Shown here: positions 1-8,792 of the stretch, piece by piece | How positions within the stretch are numbered: position 1 is the stretch's first letter | How the letters are laid out: every line of letters begins with the position of its first letter | NCBI RefSeq assembly: GCF_900637635.1 | Contig: NZ_LR134383.1 | Coordinates: 2,982,001-3,046,000 of the forward strand | DNA length: 64,000 nt | Origin: Legionella jordanis | GTDB lineage: Bacteria > Pseudomonadota > Gammaproteobacteria > Legionellales > Legionellaceae | Direction of reading: 5' to 3' | Made by a program: the position numbers and the translations under genes | Notes under the pieces: generated by a model | Told to the model about the DNA's origin: nothing | The model's database searches: none | The model's input: only the letters and a program-made list of their open reading frames with translations

Positions 1-215
1 GTGGGATTCGGCGGGATCGCTTTTTTGTACCAAGAGTGAAGAATGAGGCCATCACTGGTCTCTATATTCACCACCTGCATGTCTTGCGCATGGAATGCAC
101 TGGGATTTGGCACTTCTTTTGCTGGCAAATACATCAAGTGGCGCTGAAACATATAAAAAAGGCATGTTAACGCCACAAGAATAAGACAACTTGTCAGTAA
201 TATTTGCTTTATCAT
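1..215 (-). CDS. Alpha/beta hydrolase, N-terminal part (gene runs off the window)
   Basis: Only the first 71 codons are present, read from an ATG at 215-213 towards position 1. A hydrophobic N-terminal anchor (TSCLILVALTCLFYMF) is followed by QRHLMYLP, a Pro-containing linker, and VNIETSDGLILHSWY. This order (membrane anchor, Phe-Gln-x-x-x-x-Tyr-x-Pro, then Thr-x-Asp-Gly-x-x-Leu with Trp-Tyr) is typical of the start of BEM46/YfhR-type membrane-anchored serine hydrolases. The catalytic triad would lie outside the window, so activity cannot be judged. The gene is divergent from the coiled-coil protein at 314, with about 100 bp of shared promoter region between them. Confidence 0.7.
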   Translation of the reverse strand, partial: MIKQILLTSCLILVALTCLFYMFQRHLMYLPAKEVPNPSAFHAQDMQVVNIETSDGLILHSWYKKAIPPNP

Positions 216-251
216 GTTTTGAAAACTCATGGGATACAACAGTATTTTTAT

Positions 252-280
252 TTGAGATTACTGGTGAATGCAAATATTCA
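252..280 (+). promoter_or_regulatory. Probable sigma-70 promoter for the 314-1745 gene pair
   Basis: TTGAGA (252-257), a 17-base spacer and TATTCA (275-280) lie about 30 bases upstream of the GAGGAG ribosome binding site at 303-308. Only the match to the consensus supports this. Confidence 0.4.
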
Positions 281-313
281 TATGAGTTTCACAAACATTT
301 CCGAGGAGATGGG

Positions 314-1048
314 ATGCAACATCTGCAAGATCAGGACATTAGCAAATTGAAAGAATTGCTAAGGCATACAGGGGAATTTATTGCTTATTTTGAATTGGCC
401 GAAACCAAGATGCTTGAGTGGCGACATGACATTGAACAGCAGGCTCAAATCCAGCAAACAAAAGCCCAACAGCAATTACAATCCTTGCATAATGAACTGG
501 ACGCATTACAAGAAGTACTCACACAGGCAGGGCTGGCCCGTTTTCGTTTGGCTGCTGAAAAATTATTGCAGCAAGGTGAAGAGCGTGCCGAAAACTTAGA
601 GAAACTAAGCCAGAATTTTCTGGAACAGTTCGACTACCATCAACAAGAGTTCAACAGACTTCTGGAAAAAGGGTTGGCTCAAATTGAACAGTACGCGATT
701 CGCGCCATTGAGCGCATGGACGAACATTTTTCACAGTATGATGTGCAGCAATTTCGTCGAATTACCAGTGAAAGTTGTGAACAAATTGAGCGAGTAGCCA
801 ATAATGCCGTACGGAAAAGCCAGGGGCTTCTTGGAAATTTTCAATGGCGTGCTGCAACTTTAGCCATTATTACGACCTTAATTACGGCTTTTGCTATTGG
901 TTTTTACGTCAGTAATGAACTTCCATGGGAAATACATGAACACGTAAAAAATGAACGCGAGGCAGGTAAAGTATTAATCAAGGCTTGGCCTATCCTTACT
1001 CAGGAAGAAAAAGATAAAATTTTAAATAACCAAAAACCCAGAGTTTAA
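314..1048 (+). CDS. Coiled-coil protein with one C-terminal membrane span
   Basis: A 244-residue protein of unknown function. The start is the ATG at 314, preceded by GAGGAG five bases upstream; a longer open frame back to 191 has no ribosome binding site and overlaps the divergent gene. Residues 30-130 are rich in Gln, Glu and Leu and should form a long coiled coil. Residues 179-200 (AATLAIITTLITAFAIGFY) are a single membrane span, followed by a charged tail with the stretch REAGKVLIKAWPILT. Coiled coil plus tail loosely recall MobB-type accessory proteins of mobilisable plasmids, but that is only an impression. It ends one base before the methyltransferase gene at 1050, so the two are almost certainly cotranscribed. 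Confidence 0.75.
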   Translation: MQHLQDQDISKLKELLRHTGEFIAYFELAETKMLEWRHDIEQQAQIQQTKAQQQLQSLHNELDALQEVLTQAGLARFRLAAEKLLQQGEERAENLEKLSQNFLEQFDYHQQEFNRLLEKGLAQIEQYAIRAIERMDEHFSQYDVQQFRRITSESCEQIERVANNAVRKSQGLLGNFQWRAATLAIITTLITAFAIGFYVSNELPWEIHEHVKNEREAGKVLIKAWPILTQEEKDKILNNQKPRV

Positions 1049-1049
1049 T

Positions 1050-1745
1050 ATGCTAGTTAGCCTCATGATCTTCGCAGCCTTGTTTATTTTTGCACTCTCG
1101 AGATTGATTCGCGAAAGACCCATTAAACTTTGGCATCGAAAATTAAACCTCGACAAACATTTCAAGACCTACCTAAGCCTTTATAGCAATATTGATGGCT
1201 TTGCCCTTTCCAAAGCAGCAAGAAAAGAAATCCCAGACTCCCTCGAGTACACCTATGGCGAAATTAAATTTGAACCGTTTATTGCGCTCTTGTCTTTATG
1301 TCAACCAAGCTCTTCCACAATCTTTTATGATCTAGGCAGTGGAACGGGTAGGGCCGTGATCGCTTGCGCTTTAGTGTTTAATGTCAAAAAAAGCTGCGGG
1401 ATTGAAATTTTTCCCCAGCTCCATGATTGCGCCAAACAACAACAGCAGCGCTTAAGTCAATTAGGCAGCTATCAGGATTTGGCAAAACACATTGAGTTTA
1501 AGCTTGGCAACCTGTTGGAAACACCCATTGAAGATGCGTCTCTGGTGTTTATTAATGCCACCACCTTTTTTTCAGATACCTGGCTTGCAATCAGCAAACA
1601 TCTCGAACAAATAAAGCCAGGCGCTTTAGTAATTTCAACCAGTAAATCACTGCAGTCCAATTTGTTTCAAACCGTTCGCGAAACCAGGGTAGAAATGAGC
1701 TGGGGAGTGGTTAAAGCATTCATTCAGAAGCGGCAAGCGGCTTAA
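1050..1745 (+). CDS. DOT1-like SAM-dependent methyltransferase, membrane-anchored
   Basis: A 231-residue class I methyltransferase. Residues 2-18 are a hydrophobic anchor. The SAM site is FYDLGSGTGRAVIACAL (about residues 92-108), preceded by a YGEI motif and followed by CGIEIF, where the acidic residue would bind the SAM ribose. A later segment (NATTFFSDTW ... LKPGALVIST-like) matches the arrangement of the DOT1 histone-lysine methyltransferase fold (YGE, DLGSGxG, GIE, N-x-x-F, LKPG). In bacteria this family has uncertain substrates. The N-terminal anchor suggests a membrane-bound enzyme rather than a free effector. It follows the coiled-coil gene by one base. Confidence 0.72.
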   Translation: MLVSLMIFAALFIFALSRLIRERPIKLWHRKLNLDKHFKTYLSLYSNIDGFALSKAARKEIPDSLEYTYGEIKFEPFIALLSLCQPSSSTIFYDLGSGTGRAVIACALVFNVKKSCGIEIFPQLHDCAKQQQQRLSQLGSYQDLAKHIEFKLGNLLETPIEDASLVFINATTFFSDTWLAISKHLEQIKPGALVISTSKSLQSNLFQTVRETRVEMSWGVVKAFIQKRQAA

Positions 1746-1813
1746 CTAGTAGGATATTTAAACAAATAGTATTGCAAAAGATATAAAATTCTTGATACAG
1801 TTATTTGATAAAA

Positions 1814-1841
1814 TTGAATAAATTCTTTTCGAGTCTATACT
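1814..1841 (+). promoter_or_regulatory. Probable promoter of ihfB
   Basis: TTGAAT (1814-1819), a 16-base spacer and TATACT (1836-1841), leaving a leader of about 70 bases before the ihfB ATG. Supported by consensus match and position only. Confidence 0.4.
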
Positions 1842-1917
1842 AAAATTAAGTGCACGAGAGTCAACACCTGATGTGTCCTGGTGATGACGTTCTACAACGC
1901 GGCTAACCGAGGTGAGT

Positions 1918-2235
1918 ATGATAAAATCGCAACTCATTGCAAACCTTGCTGCCAAAATGACACATCTGCCTGAGAAGCAAGTCACAGACAGCATAAATCG
2001 AATTCTTGAGCTGATGAGTGATGCGCTCATTAGTGGCCAGCGCATTGAAATTAGGGGTTTCGGCAGTTTTTCATTGCACCACCGCCCCCCTCGCAATGCC
2101 CATAATCCCAAAACGGGTGAAAAAGTGACGACGCAGGAAAAATACAGTCCTCATTTCAAACCAGGGAAAGAGCTTAGGGAACGAGTTGATGCGTCCAAAA
2201 AAACGGTTAAATTGAAAAAAATGGATGAAGAATAG
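1918..2235 (+). CDS. ihfB: Integration host factor beta subunit
   Basis: A 105-residue DNA-bending protein of the HU/IHF family. It would pair with IhfA to bend DNA at specific sites in replication, recombination and sigma-54 transcription. The family core is clear: [18 protein letters not shown], where the beta arm begins, then NPKTGEKV and [12 protein letters not shown]. The Arg-Gly-Phe-Gly-Ser-Phe-Ser-Leu string is typical of the beta rather than the alpha subunit. The ATG at 1918 is chosen over an in-frame GTG at 1912 because AGGTGA lies just upstream at the right distance. The protein carries a basic tail about ten residues longer than the enterobacterial subunit. No rpsA is adjacent. 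Confidence 0.9.
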   Translation: MIKSQLIANLAAKMTHLPEKQVTDSINRILELMSDALISGQRIEIRGFGSFSLHHRPPRNAHNPKTGEKVTTQEKYSPHFKPGKELRERVDASKKTVKLKKMDEE

Positions 2236-2365
2236 GCTGCCTCTAAAGCATTTCATCCATACTTCTCCGACGATGTGTTGAGAAGCCGAATTTAAGCGCT
2301 CCTCAATTGGGATTGCAGGCAGTAACCATTAAAAAAATTTCGCCCAGCCGGGTTGTCGCGGTCCT

Positions 2366-2440
2366 ATGATTGAATCGAATACACCTCAACATTCATCACA
2401 ATCCATTAGATTAGATGCTGAGGAGGCAGTGAATAAATAA
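2366..2440 (+). other. Intergenic stretch between ihfB and dcd, with a short coding-like frame
   Basis: The 230 bases between the convergent ihfB and dcd genes hold no convincing gene. A 24-codon frame (ATG at 2366, TAA at 2438-2440, ending RLDAEEAVNK) has natural-looking composition and stays open upstream to about 2250, but has no ribosome binding site or recognisable family. It could be a remnant. Confidence 0.2.
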
Positions 2441-2467
2441 CAATCTTAAACCACCCAAACCTAACTT

Positions 2468-3034
2468 TTAAGTACGAGGTAAAGTCACGCCCGTCTGCCC
2501 CTGATATTTTCCACCCCGATCGCGGTAGGACACTGCACACACTTCATCCGACTCGAGAAATAGCATTTGTGCAACGCCTTCATGAGCATAAATTTTAGCA
2601 GGAAGTGGAGTTGTATTTGAAAACTCCAAAGTGACATGACCTTCCCATTCAGGTTCCAAGGGAGTGACATTGACAATAATCCCACAACGAGCATAGGTTG
2701 ATTTTCCAAGGCAAATGGTTAGGATGTTTCTAGGTATGCGAAAATACTCCACCGTTCTTGCCAGAGCAAAGGAATTGGGCGGGATAATGCAAACATCCGA
2801 TTGCACATCGACAAAACTGCTCGCGTCGAAAGCCTTTGGATCCACAATAGCCGAGTTAATATTGGTAAAAATTTTGAATTCATTAGCGCATCGAACATCA
2901 TAGCCGTAACTCGACACTCCATAGGAAATGATTCGGCCGTTTCCGGTTTCTCGAACTTGGCTACTTTCAAAAGGAGAAATCATTCCATGCTCAAGAGCCA
3001 TTTTCTCAATCCAGCGATCTGATTTAATTGACAT
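2468..3034 (-). CDS. dcd: dCTP deaminase
   Basis: A 188-residue enzyme that deaminates dCTP to dUTP, feeding dUMP and then dTTP synthesis. It closely matches the 188-residue form of the family, with [13 protein letters not shown] near the N terminus, then [23 protein letters not shown] (the Ser-Arg/Ala-Arg nucleotide site) and [15 protein letters not shown], ending in [13 protein letters not shown]. The start is the internal ATG at 3034 (MSIKSDRWI), which is the family's usual start and has AAGG about nine bases upstream; six extra in-frame codons lie upstream. It is convergent with ihfB and transcribed in the same direction as the kinase-like gene at 3114, 79 bases upstream. Confidence 0.93.
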   Translation of the reverse strand: MSIKSDRWIEKMALEHGMISPFESSQVRETGNGRIISYGVSSYGYDVRCANEFKIFTNINSAIVDPKAFDASSFVDVQSDVCIIPPNSFALARTVEYFRIPRNILTICLGKSTYARCGIIVNVTPLEPEWEGHVTLEFSNTTPLPAKIYAHEGVAQMLFLESDEVCAVSYRDRGGKYQGQTGVTLPRT

Positions 3035-3113
3035 GACTTGCTGCCTTCGCAAAAAAATGCATAAACTTTATTATAAATCCACTAATAAGGGAAGTAATGC
3101 AACAACGTATTCG

Positions 3114-4586
3114 CTACAACAATTGTATGGAAACCTGCAAATCAGCAAGTTTTTTAGCAGAATCCGTTTTGCTAAACATTCGCCAACGATTGATATTCCC
3201 TGATAAAGCGGCAATTAAATCAATAAAAAATTTTCTTAGGATGCCTTGCCATTCTCGATGGGCTTCCAAGCTAACCTTCACTTCATCTACGGCAGACAGA
3301 CAGGTTTCTTTAAATTCAGCCTTTAACTGATTTAGTGGCTTATCAGCCCTTAATAGACTGAATTTGGCCGCAAGCAAATGCTCATAAAGACACTTAATCT
3401 TGGTTGCTGCCTGGCAGTAGCTGTCATTCGTTCGCTGTTTTTCGTGCATAACCCGCAATTTTTCAGCAAAAATGGCCAAATGGCTTTCAAATCTGCTGTC
3501 GATTAGAATTTTCACCAACTGGTTTTGCAACTCACAGCCGTCCTTTATTTCCTGATTCTTGTCTCTCATCGCCTGCTCGATGATAGGCGAACTGTTAATT
3601 TCTAGCTGCTTGCAGCTAGTCTGTAATAAGGGATTGAGTGATGTTAGCTCATGCAGTGTATGTTTCAATTCTTCTTTTCGAAGATTGATTTCATCCATCG
3701 TGGTAAGATGCGCAAAACTCACTTTTAAATCTTTTATTGTCTCAACGACAGCAAGAATATTTTTTCTCGCCAGAGAGATTCTTTTTCTCGTCATTTCAGC
3801 GTTATGATGCTGGTAAATGAGTTTAAGTTCGTTTGCCAACTCATCTAGGGTCGGTCTGTCATCAGGAATTTTGCTTTGACACTGCTCAATTAAAACATGC
3901 AGGCGCTCCGTATTCTTACTCTTTTCGTCAAGATGAAACATGGTTTTCATTAAATCGCCCAAGGAATACACATCCATACTGTAATCCGCCTGAACTTTAT
4001 TCAGCGAGAAGCATTCCGGCGCGTAATGAGAGTGGTTTAGCCTTGCCTTTTCTACGGCCTCAATAGTTGGGAACCGAAAACGGGTAGGTAAATAGCCCCC
4101 CTTTTTAACCGCTGAGCCTCCATCGATTAAATAACTTTTGCCAGTTTGTTTATCATAAAGAATATTGTCCACCTTTAAATCCAAAAAAATATATTCTTTC
4201 GTATGGCAGTATTGCAGGGCCTCAATGGCGGATAAAAACAGTTTAATTTGTCCCAAATAATTACCAGCTTCGATGTGGAAATATTCGGTTCCAGGAAGCA
4301 ATGGTAAGATAAGACGGTAACTGTTATTAAACTGAAACAACTCAGATGCCCTGTCGGGATAGAGGGTTTGAAAAAAATCGCGCTTAACCGTAGCTTCCTC
4401 GGCATTCGCACCTAAGGTGAGAGGTGATAGCACCACTTTGCTTTCTTCATTTTTGCTAGTTACCAACAGTCTGGCTTTGCAAAAAGCCCCTTTGCCTAGC
4501 TGCTTATCCGGTTTATAAAGGTTATTATTTTCATCCTCATATTCAGATCCATAACCCTCGATACCAGCACGCCTATATTTACCCAT
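3114..4586 (-). CDS. Eukaryotic-like Ser/Thr protein kinase fold, possible Dot/Icm effector
   Basis: A 490-residue two-part protein. Residues 25-260 have a kinase fold: glycine loop QLGKGAF (29-35), catalytic loop FLDLKVDNILYD (134-145; Asp136 and Asn141), a metal-loop variant IDGGSA (Asp155), APE at 189-191 and MDVYSLGDL (Asp205). The HRD histidine and arginine are missing (Phe-Leu-Asp), DFG is Asp-Gly-Gly, and the beta-3 lysine is not where expected (Leu53, with Lys50 nearby), so activity is uncertain. Residues 265-445 are predicted coiled coil. The C terminus has an amphipathic or hydrophobic segment (ILRKFFIDLIAALSG) and KTDSAKKLADLQ, an ending I associate with Legionella effectors. Similar LegK kinases are translocated in L. 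pneumophila. Translocation here is inference. Confidence 0.72.
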   Translation of the reverse strand: MGKYRRAGIEGYGSEYEDENNNLYKPDKQLGKGAFCKARLLVTSKNEESKVVLSPLTLGANAEEATVKRDFFQTLYPDRASELFQFNNSYRLILPLLPGTEYFHIEAGNYLGQIKLFLSAIEALQYCHTKEYIFLDLKVDNILYDKQTGKSYLIDGGSAVKKGGYLPTRFRFPTIEAVEKARLNHSHYAPECFSLNKVQADYSMDVYSLGDLMKTMFHLDEKSKNTERLHVLIEQCQSKIPDDRPTLDELANELKLIYQHHNAEMTRKRISLARKNILAVVETIKDLKVSFAHLTTMDEINLRKEELKHTLHELTSLNPLLQTSCKQLEINSSPIIEQAMRDKNQEIKDGCELQNQLVKILIDSRFESHLAIFAEKLRVMHEKQRTNDSYCQAATKIKCLYEHLLAAKFSLLRADKPLNQLKAEFKETCLSAVDEVKVSLEAHREWQGILRKFFIDLIAALSGNINRWRMFSKTDSAKKLADLQVSIQLL

Positions 4587-4684
4587 TTTTATTCCCAGCT
4601 AAGGGCATCATTGCTTTATTGCATATGCGCTTCTTAGTATGTTGCACTCTTCAGCCCTAGCCTTCTTTGAATACATCCATGTAA

Positions 4685-4711
4685 AAGCAGTAAGTTTATC
4701 ACTTACTGCTT
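4685..4711 (-). terminator. Hairpin at the end of the slipin gene
   Basis: A perfect 11-base inverted repeat (4685-4695 with 4701-4711, loop 5) overlaps the slipin stop codon. On the minus strand it is followed by TTTTA, so it resembles a weak intrinsic terminator for the nfeD-slipin operon. Confidence 0.5.
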
Positions 4712-5448
4712 AAATTGCGGAGCAATTCGCCGAACTCCATAGGCATTGGGAAAATAATGGTTGAAGCATTATTGGTCGTCAGAGTCGATAATGTTTGTAA
4801 ATAACGCAGCTGCATGGATTGTGGTTGTTGCGCCAACACTTGCGCTGCCTCCAGTAATTTTTGGGAGGCCTGCAATTCTCCTTCAGCCAGAATGATTTTA
4901 GCTCGCCTGTCGCGTTCTGCCTCGGCTTGTTTAGCTATTGCCCGAATCATGCTTTCATCCAAATCCACATGTTTAATTTCGACATTGGACACTTTTATGC
5001 CCCAATTGTCCGTTTGCGCATCGAGGATTTTTTGAATATCACTGTTTAATTTTTCCCTCTCTGCCAACATTTCATCCAATTCATGTTGCCCAAGCACTGA
5101 ACGCAATGTAGTCTGAGCCAGTTGGCTGGTCGCTTCAAAATAATTTTCCACCTGAATAATGGCGTGTTGAGGTTCAACAACACGGAAATAAAGAACGGCA
5201 TTCACTCGGACGGATACATTGTCACGAGAGATCACATCTTGACTTGGCACATCCATGACAATGGTGCGTAAATCAACTCGAACCATTTGTTGCAACACAG
5301 GAATGAGAATCACCAAGCCAGGCCCTTTTACCCGCCAAAATCTGCCCAACAAGAAAATGACGCCCCGCTCATACTCCCTTAAAACACGTAAGCTGGACAT
5401 AATAAATATTGCAATAACAATAATAAAAAACCCCATGAAAGAGAACAT
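4699..5448 (-). CDS. Slipin / stomatin-like SPFH protein, NfeD partner
   Basis: A 249-residue membrane protein of the SPFH (band 7) superfamily. Residues 1-18 are a membrane hairpin, followed by [15 protein letters not shown] and [21 protein letters not shown], the classic slipin N-terminal pattern. [18 protein letters not shown]-type strands and a C-terminal helix rich in [12 protein letters not shown] complete the domain. Slipins form membrane-associated oligomers and are found beside NfeD proteins, whose protease domain can cleave the stomatin partner in archaeal examples. Here nfeD lies 24 bases upstream on the same strand, so they form an operon. A role in membrane microdomains or envelope stress is inferred. 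Confidence 0.9.
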   Translation of the reverse strand: MFSFMGFFIIVIAIFIMSSLRVLREYERGVIFLLGRFWRVKGPGLVILIPVLQQMVRVDLRTIVMDVPSQDVISRDNVSVRVNAVLYFRVVEPQHAIIQVENYFEATSQLAQTTLRSVLGQHELDEMLAEREKLNSDIQKILDAQTDNWGIKVSNVEIKHVDLDESMIRAIAKQAEAERDRRAKIILAEGELQASQKLLEAAQVLAQQPQSMQLRYLQTLSTLTTNNASTIIFPMPMEFGELLRNLSSK

Positions 5449-5472
5449 AGCTTTCTCCCTTAGCCAAAGTTA

Positions 5473-6861
5473 TTATCCATTTCCATTATCAATTTCCTGC
5501 ACCTCCAGTTGCAAACCTTTTGCTGCAACGACTTTAATCCGCTTATCTGCTGGTATTGGTTTTGCCGCATGCACCGTCCAAATTTCACCGCGGATTACCG
5601 CCTGGCCTTGTAAATTTATCTTCCCTAAACTTCGCCCCTCAGCACCCAGTAAAATACTTAAACCATGTTGTGGCTTTCCCCGTCTTGCCTTTATGGTCAT
5701 GGCTGATAGAACGAATATAATAAGAAGATTTGCTGACGCCATAGCCCAAATCGCCGTGCGTGCAATTTGATAGCTGTTGTCATCAATATCGATGAGCAAA
5801 ATCGAGCCCACAATAAAAGCAATAGTACCCCCTACCCCCAAGGCGCCAAAGCTGGGTGCAAACGCTTCAGCGATGATGAATATCATGCCCAAGAGAACGA
5901 GACCCAAACCGGCGTAATTGATGGGAAGCAATTGCAAGGCATAAAGAGCAAGTAAAATGGAAATGCCGCCAATGACCCCCGGCAGCATGAAACCTGGATT
6001 TAGTAATTCAAAGAAGATACCGTAAATTCCCAGAAGCAACAGCAGATATGCTACAGTAGGTTCTGTAATAACTTGCAAAAATGCCATCCGCCAATCGGGT
6101 TTTAGGAATTCAATGTTCATGTCCTGGGTATCTAGTCGCACCGTTTGACCATTTTGTGAAACAGTGATTCCATTCAGTTGCCGTAATAAGTCGTTTTTAT
6201 CCTTGGCAATTAAATTGATGACTCCGGTATTTAAAGCCTCGCTGGCTGTGAGCGTTGATGCGGATCGCACTGCCTTTTCAGCAAATGTCGAATTACGGTT
6301 GCGCAATTGAGCCAAGGCGCGGATATAAGCTATTGCATCATTTAAGGATTTGTTTTCCATAGTTGATTTGCTTTGGCCATTTTTCCCGTCTTTATTCATG
6401 ACATCGGTCAAATTAACAGGACTTGCTGCCCCAAGATGAGTACCTGGCGCCATTGCAGCAACCGTGCTTGCGTATAAAATATAAGTGCCAGCGCTCGCAG
6501 CCCTTGCACCATTAGGGGCAACATAAGTGACGATTGGGATTTTTGACGCCAGTATGCTCTCTACAATCATCCGCATGGATTTATCTAAGCCACCCGGGGT
6601 GTCCATAATGATGAGGATGAGATTGGCATCTTGAGCCTTTGAAATGTTTCTTGAGATGTAATCTGCAGTTGCAGGACCAATAGCGCCCTGAATGTATAAT
6701 TCAATCGCCTTACCCGCCCAAGAGGGAGAAGCATTTATACCATTCAGCAGAACACATAGAAGGCCAATGTAGCCTAAAATCCTGAGGCTTTTTCCGGACA
6801 ACATGCAGTGATTGCAACAATCCTTGGCAACAGTATGGCTTGGAACCATTTTCATAAACAT
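5473..6861 (-). CDS. NfeD family membrane-bound ClpP-class serine protease
   Basis: A 462-residue full-length NfeD. A signal or anchor segment (about residues 28-50) precedes a ClpP/SppA-type protease domain with DTPGGLDKSMR and the nucleophile motif NGARAASAGTYIL (second Ser of AASAG). Four or five membrane spans follow (about 270-390, including FFELLNPGFMLPGVIGG), then a C-terminal soluble OB-fold NfeD domain with EGRSLGKINLQGQAVIRGE and a VxAAKGLQLEV ending. It acts with the slipin encoded 24 bases downstream. The first ATG (6861) has only a weak TCTGG upstream; an internal Met (residue 20) is a possible alternative start that would keep the signal segment. Confidence 0.9.
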   Translation of the reverse strand: MFMKMVPSHTVAKDCCNHCMLSGKSLRILGYIGLLCVLLNGINASPSWAGKAIELYIQGAIGPATADYISRNISKAQDANLILIIMDTPGGLDKSMRMIVESILASKIPIVTYVAPNGARAASAGTYILYASTVAAMAPGTHLGAASPVNLTDVMNKDGKNGQSKSTMENKSLNDAIAYIRALAQLRNRNSTFAEKAVRSASTLTASEALNTGVINLIAKDKNDLLRQLNGITVSQNGQTVRLDTQDMNIEFLKPDWRMAFLQVITEPTVAYLLLLLGIYGIFFELLNPGFMLPGVIGGISILLALYALQLLPINYAGLGLVLLGMIFIIAEAFAPSFGALGVGGTIAFIVGSILLIDIDDNSYQIARTAIWAMASANLLIIFVLSAMTIKARRGKPQHGLSILLGAEGRSLGKINLQGQAVIRGEIWTVHAAKPIPADKRIKVVAAKGLQLEVQEIDNGNG

Positions 6862-6931
6862 CCAGATGATTGTTCATGTGGTTAAGCATAGCAGTATTTT
6901 TTTTGCCAGACTGCCGGTGAACTGCAAATTG

Positions 6932-6960
6932 TGCTCATGTTTAGCAATTAAACATGAGCA
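6932..6960 (-). terminator. Hairpin downstream of the LbtU-type porin gene
   Basis: A perfect 12-base inverted repeat (6932-6943 with 6949-6960, loop GCAAT) starts six bases past the porin stop codon. It lacks a strong T-run on either strand, so it may be a weak terminator or an mRNA 3' stabiliser. Confidence 0.45.
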
Positions 6961-6965
6961 GTGAC

Positions 6966-8591
6966 TTAGAAATAAACGCCAATTTGAGCAATCAGGGAGT
7001 CAGAGGAACGGCCGGTACCCAAGGTATTTTGGTTGACCAGACCTGGGGCATGGGCACCATTTGCAAATTCATAGGCGCCAAAATCAATGTCATGTCGATA
7101 CTCGAGACTTTCAACCGTATCTTTCCATAGTGAAATATTAAAAACGCCACTAATGCGATGCTCAGGCAAACGCAAAGCCAGGGTATCTTTAGACCATTGG
7201 TAACCCAAGGCAAAAGAAGCAGGTTTGGAAAAGGCCATAAAGGTTACTCCCGCTTCCAGCTGGGCGGCTTGTGGTTTCGCGCCATGGCCATTATAGCTTA
7301 AATCCTGGGCACGAAATGCTTGAGTAACTCCTACCCACTCAGCGGTCAAATTGTAGCGGTCAATGTTCATGTTCGCATGCACACCCAAAGCTGGTATTCG
7401 ATGAACGTTCTCATTGCCATTGGTTATTGAGCCAAATCCACCAAATGTGGTAAAGGGTGCAGAGCCATTATCTTGCATACCCGCTGAGTCGGTGATTGAA
7501 CTTATATAGCTTGCACCAATTTCACCCCGGATATTATCGGACTTAAGGGTATAGCCAAAATTAGCCCCTCCTATTCCTGAATGCCCATAAGTGGTATCTG
7601 CGCGGAAACCATAAACAGCCGCATACGGGCCTGGTTCTGTTTGCGATTTATATCCGAGAATAAAAGGTCTTGATTTTGTGCGAGCCAATCTTAAAGGTAG
7701 AGGGGAGCTGACCATTGAACTTGAAAATCGACCGAAAGGGACGAATAACTGTCCTGCGGTGAAATAGATAGGAGAAGAATCCAAATCACCAATATTAACA
7801 AAGCCCTGATTCAGGTAGAAGGCTGAATTTTCTGTACGAGGACCGCCGACTGAAGGAGGAGTTTCATCGTAGGCGATGGACATAAAGGCTTCAACTTTAT
7901 CGTTCATCATCGCCGCTACATCAAGCTCACTCGAACCTAAAGTCCAGTCCGCAGTGGTGTTACGCTGATATGAGCGAGTTATATCACCAACAGGCTCGGT
8001 CTTACCGCTTATCGCGATAATGGGAATGTTGGGAATTGGGTAACCTATTCGTTCATAGGCATCGTAAACACGACGACGCTGTTCCATCAAACGAATATCA
8101 CGGTTGATACTGGAAATATTTACAATGTAATCCGAACCATCGAAAGCGGGTCTATCTCCTGTATAGGGCGAGGTTACAACGGGTGTTCCAGCTATGTAGG
8201 TAACTACCTGATGATCAGCTATCAATGCTGTAGGGAAAAAGCTGCTGGACTCAGGATCGCCATCGACTGTATGGACAAGTACTGGCGAATTGTGAAAGCG
8301 ACCTGTTACTTTCCCATGTTCAGTAGGCTTATTTTTGGGCCTTTGAAGAGGTTTGCCCACGGATTTCACCTCACGAGACGGCTTCTTCTTGGGATTTGCC
8401 TTGCTTTTCTGTTTCTTTGGCTTTTTGATTTCTTCTGCAACCAATTGCTTTTGCAAGTGATTTAATTGCGATTGCAGCGCCTTGGTTTGTTCCTGCAACT
8501 GGCGAATTTGATTTTGCAATTCAGCGCTGTTTGCAGCAAATAATGGGCTTGAAATAGCGGCAATGGCCATGATAAGTACTTTCTGTTTCAC
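6966..8591 (-). CDS. LbtU-family outer membrane siderophore porin
   Basis: A 541-residue outer membrane beta-barrel. The start is a GTG at 8591 with AGGAG eight bases upstream; it gives the signal peptide MKQKVLIMAIAAISSPLFA, whereas an upstream in-frame GTG at 8600 has its ribosome site in contact. A short coiled coil (LQNQIRQLQEQTKALQSQL) and a Lys/Pro-rich linker precede the barrel, as in LbtU, the legiobactin receptor of L. pneumophila, which lacks a TonB box. The barrel shows alternating strands such as AFYLNQGFVNIGD and PIYFTAGQLFVPFG and ends in a C-terminal Phe (IAQIGVYF). No obvious Fur box was seen upstream. Whether it takes up a siderophore or another ligand is unknown. Confidence 0.85.
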   Translation of the reverse strand: MKQKVLIMAIAAISSPLFAANSAELQNQIRQLQEQTKALQSQLNHLQKQLVAEEIKKPKKQKSKANPKKKPSREVKSVGKPLQRPKNKPTEHGKVTGRFHNSPVLVHTVDGDPESSSFFPTALIADHQVVTYIAGTPVVTSPYTGDRPAFDGSDYIVNISSINRDIRLMEQRRRVYDAYERIGYPIPNIPIIAISGKTEPVGDITRSYQRNTTADWTLGSSELDVAAMMNDKVEAFMSIAYDETPPSVGGPRTENSAFYLNQGFVNIGDLDSSPIYFTAGQLFVPFGRFSSSMVSSPLPLRLARTKSRPFILGYKSQTEPGPYAAVYGFRADTTYGHSGIGGANFGYTLKSDNIRGEIGASYISSITDSAGMQDNGSAPFTTFGGFGSITNGNENVHRIPALGVHANMNIDRYNLTAEWVGVTQAFRAQDLSYNGHGAKPQAAQLEAGVTFMAFSKPASFALGYQWSKDTLALRLPEHRISGVFNISLWKDTVESLEYRHDIDFGAYEFANGAHAPGLVNQNTLGTGRSSDSLIAQIGVYF

Positions 8592-8642
8592 GCGCGGCAC
8601 TCCTGACTGTTTTTTTAGCTTCCTGATGATTTAGCGGAGTGA

Positions 8643-8648
8643 ATTATA
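8643..8648 (-). promoter_or_regulatory. Possible -10 element for the LbtU-type porin gene
   Basis: A perfect TATAAT on the minus strand lies about 50 bases upstream of the GTG start. No good -35 is visible at the right distance, so the assignment is tentative. Confidence 0.35.
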
Positions 8649-8752
8649 TCTTGCATGAAGTGAAGTGGCCAGCCTTTGCTCAACATATTTCTTAGTCAGG
8701 CAGGTTTGAGATTTACCATGCAGTTTTAAACTGCTATTGCAATTTCTAAGAC

Positions 8753-8778
8753 AAAAAAAAAGCCCTTTGCAGGGCTTT
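8753..8778 (-). terminator. Intrinsic terminator of the downstream major outer membrane protein gene
   Basis: On the minus strand AAAGCCCT, a four-base loop and AGGGCTTT (8759-8778) are followed by a run of about eight T residues (8753-8760). It lies 15 bases past the stop codon of the gene at 8793. Confidence 0.85.
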
Positions 8779-8792
8779 AAAGCAAGGACAGT

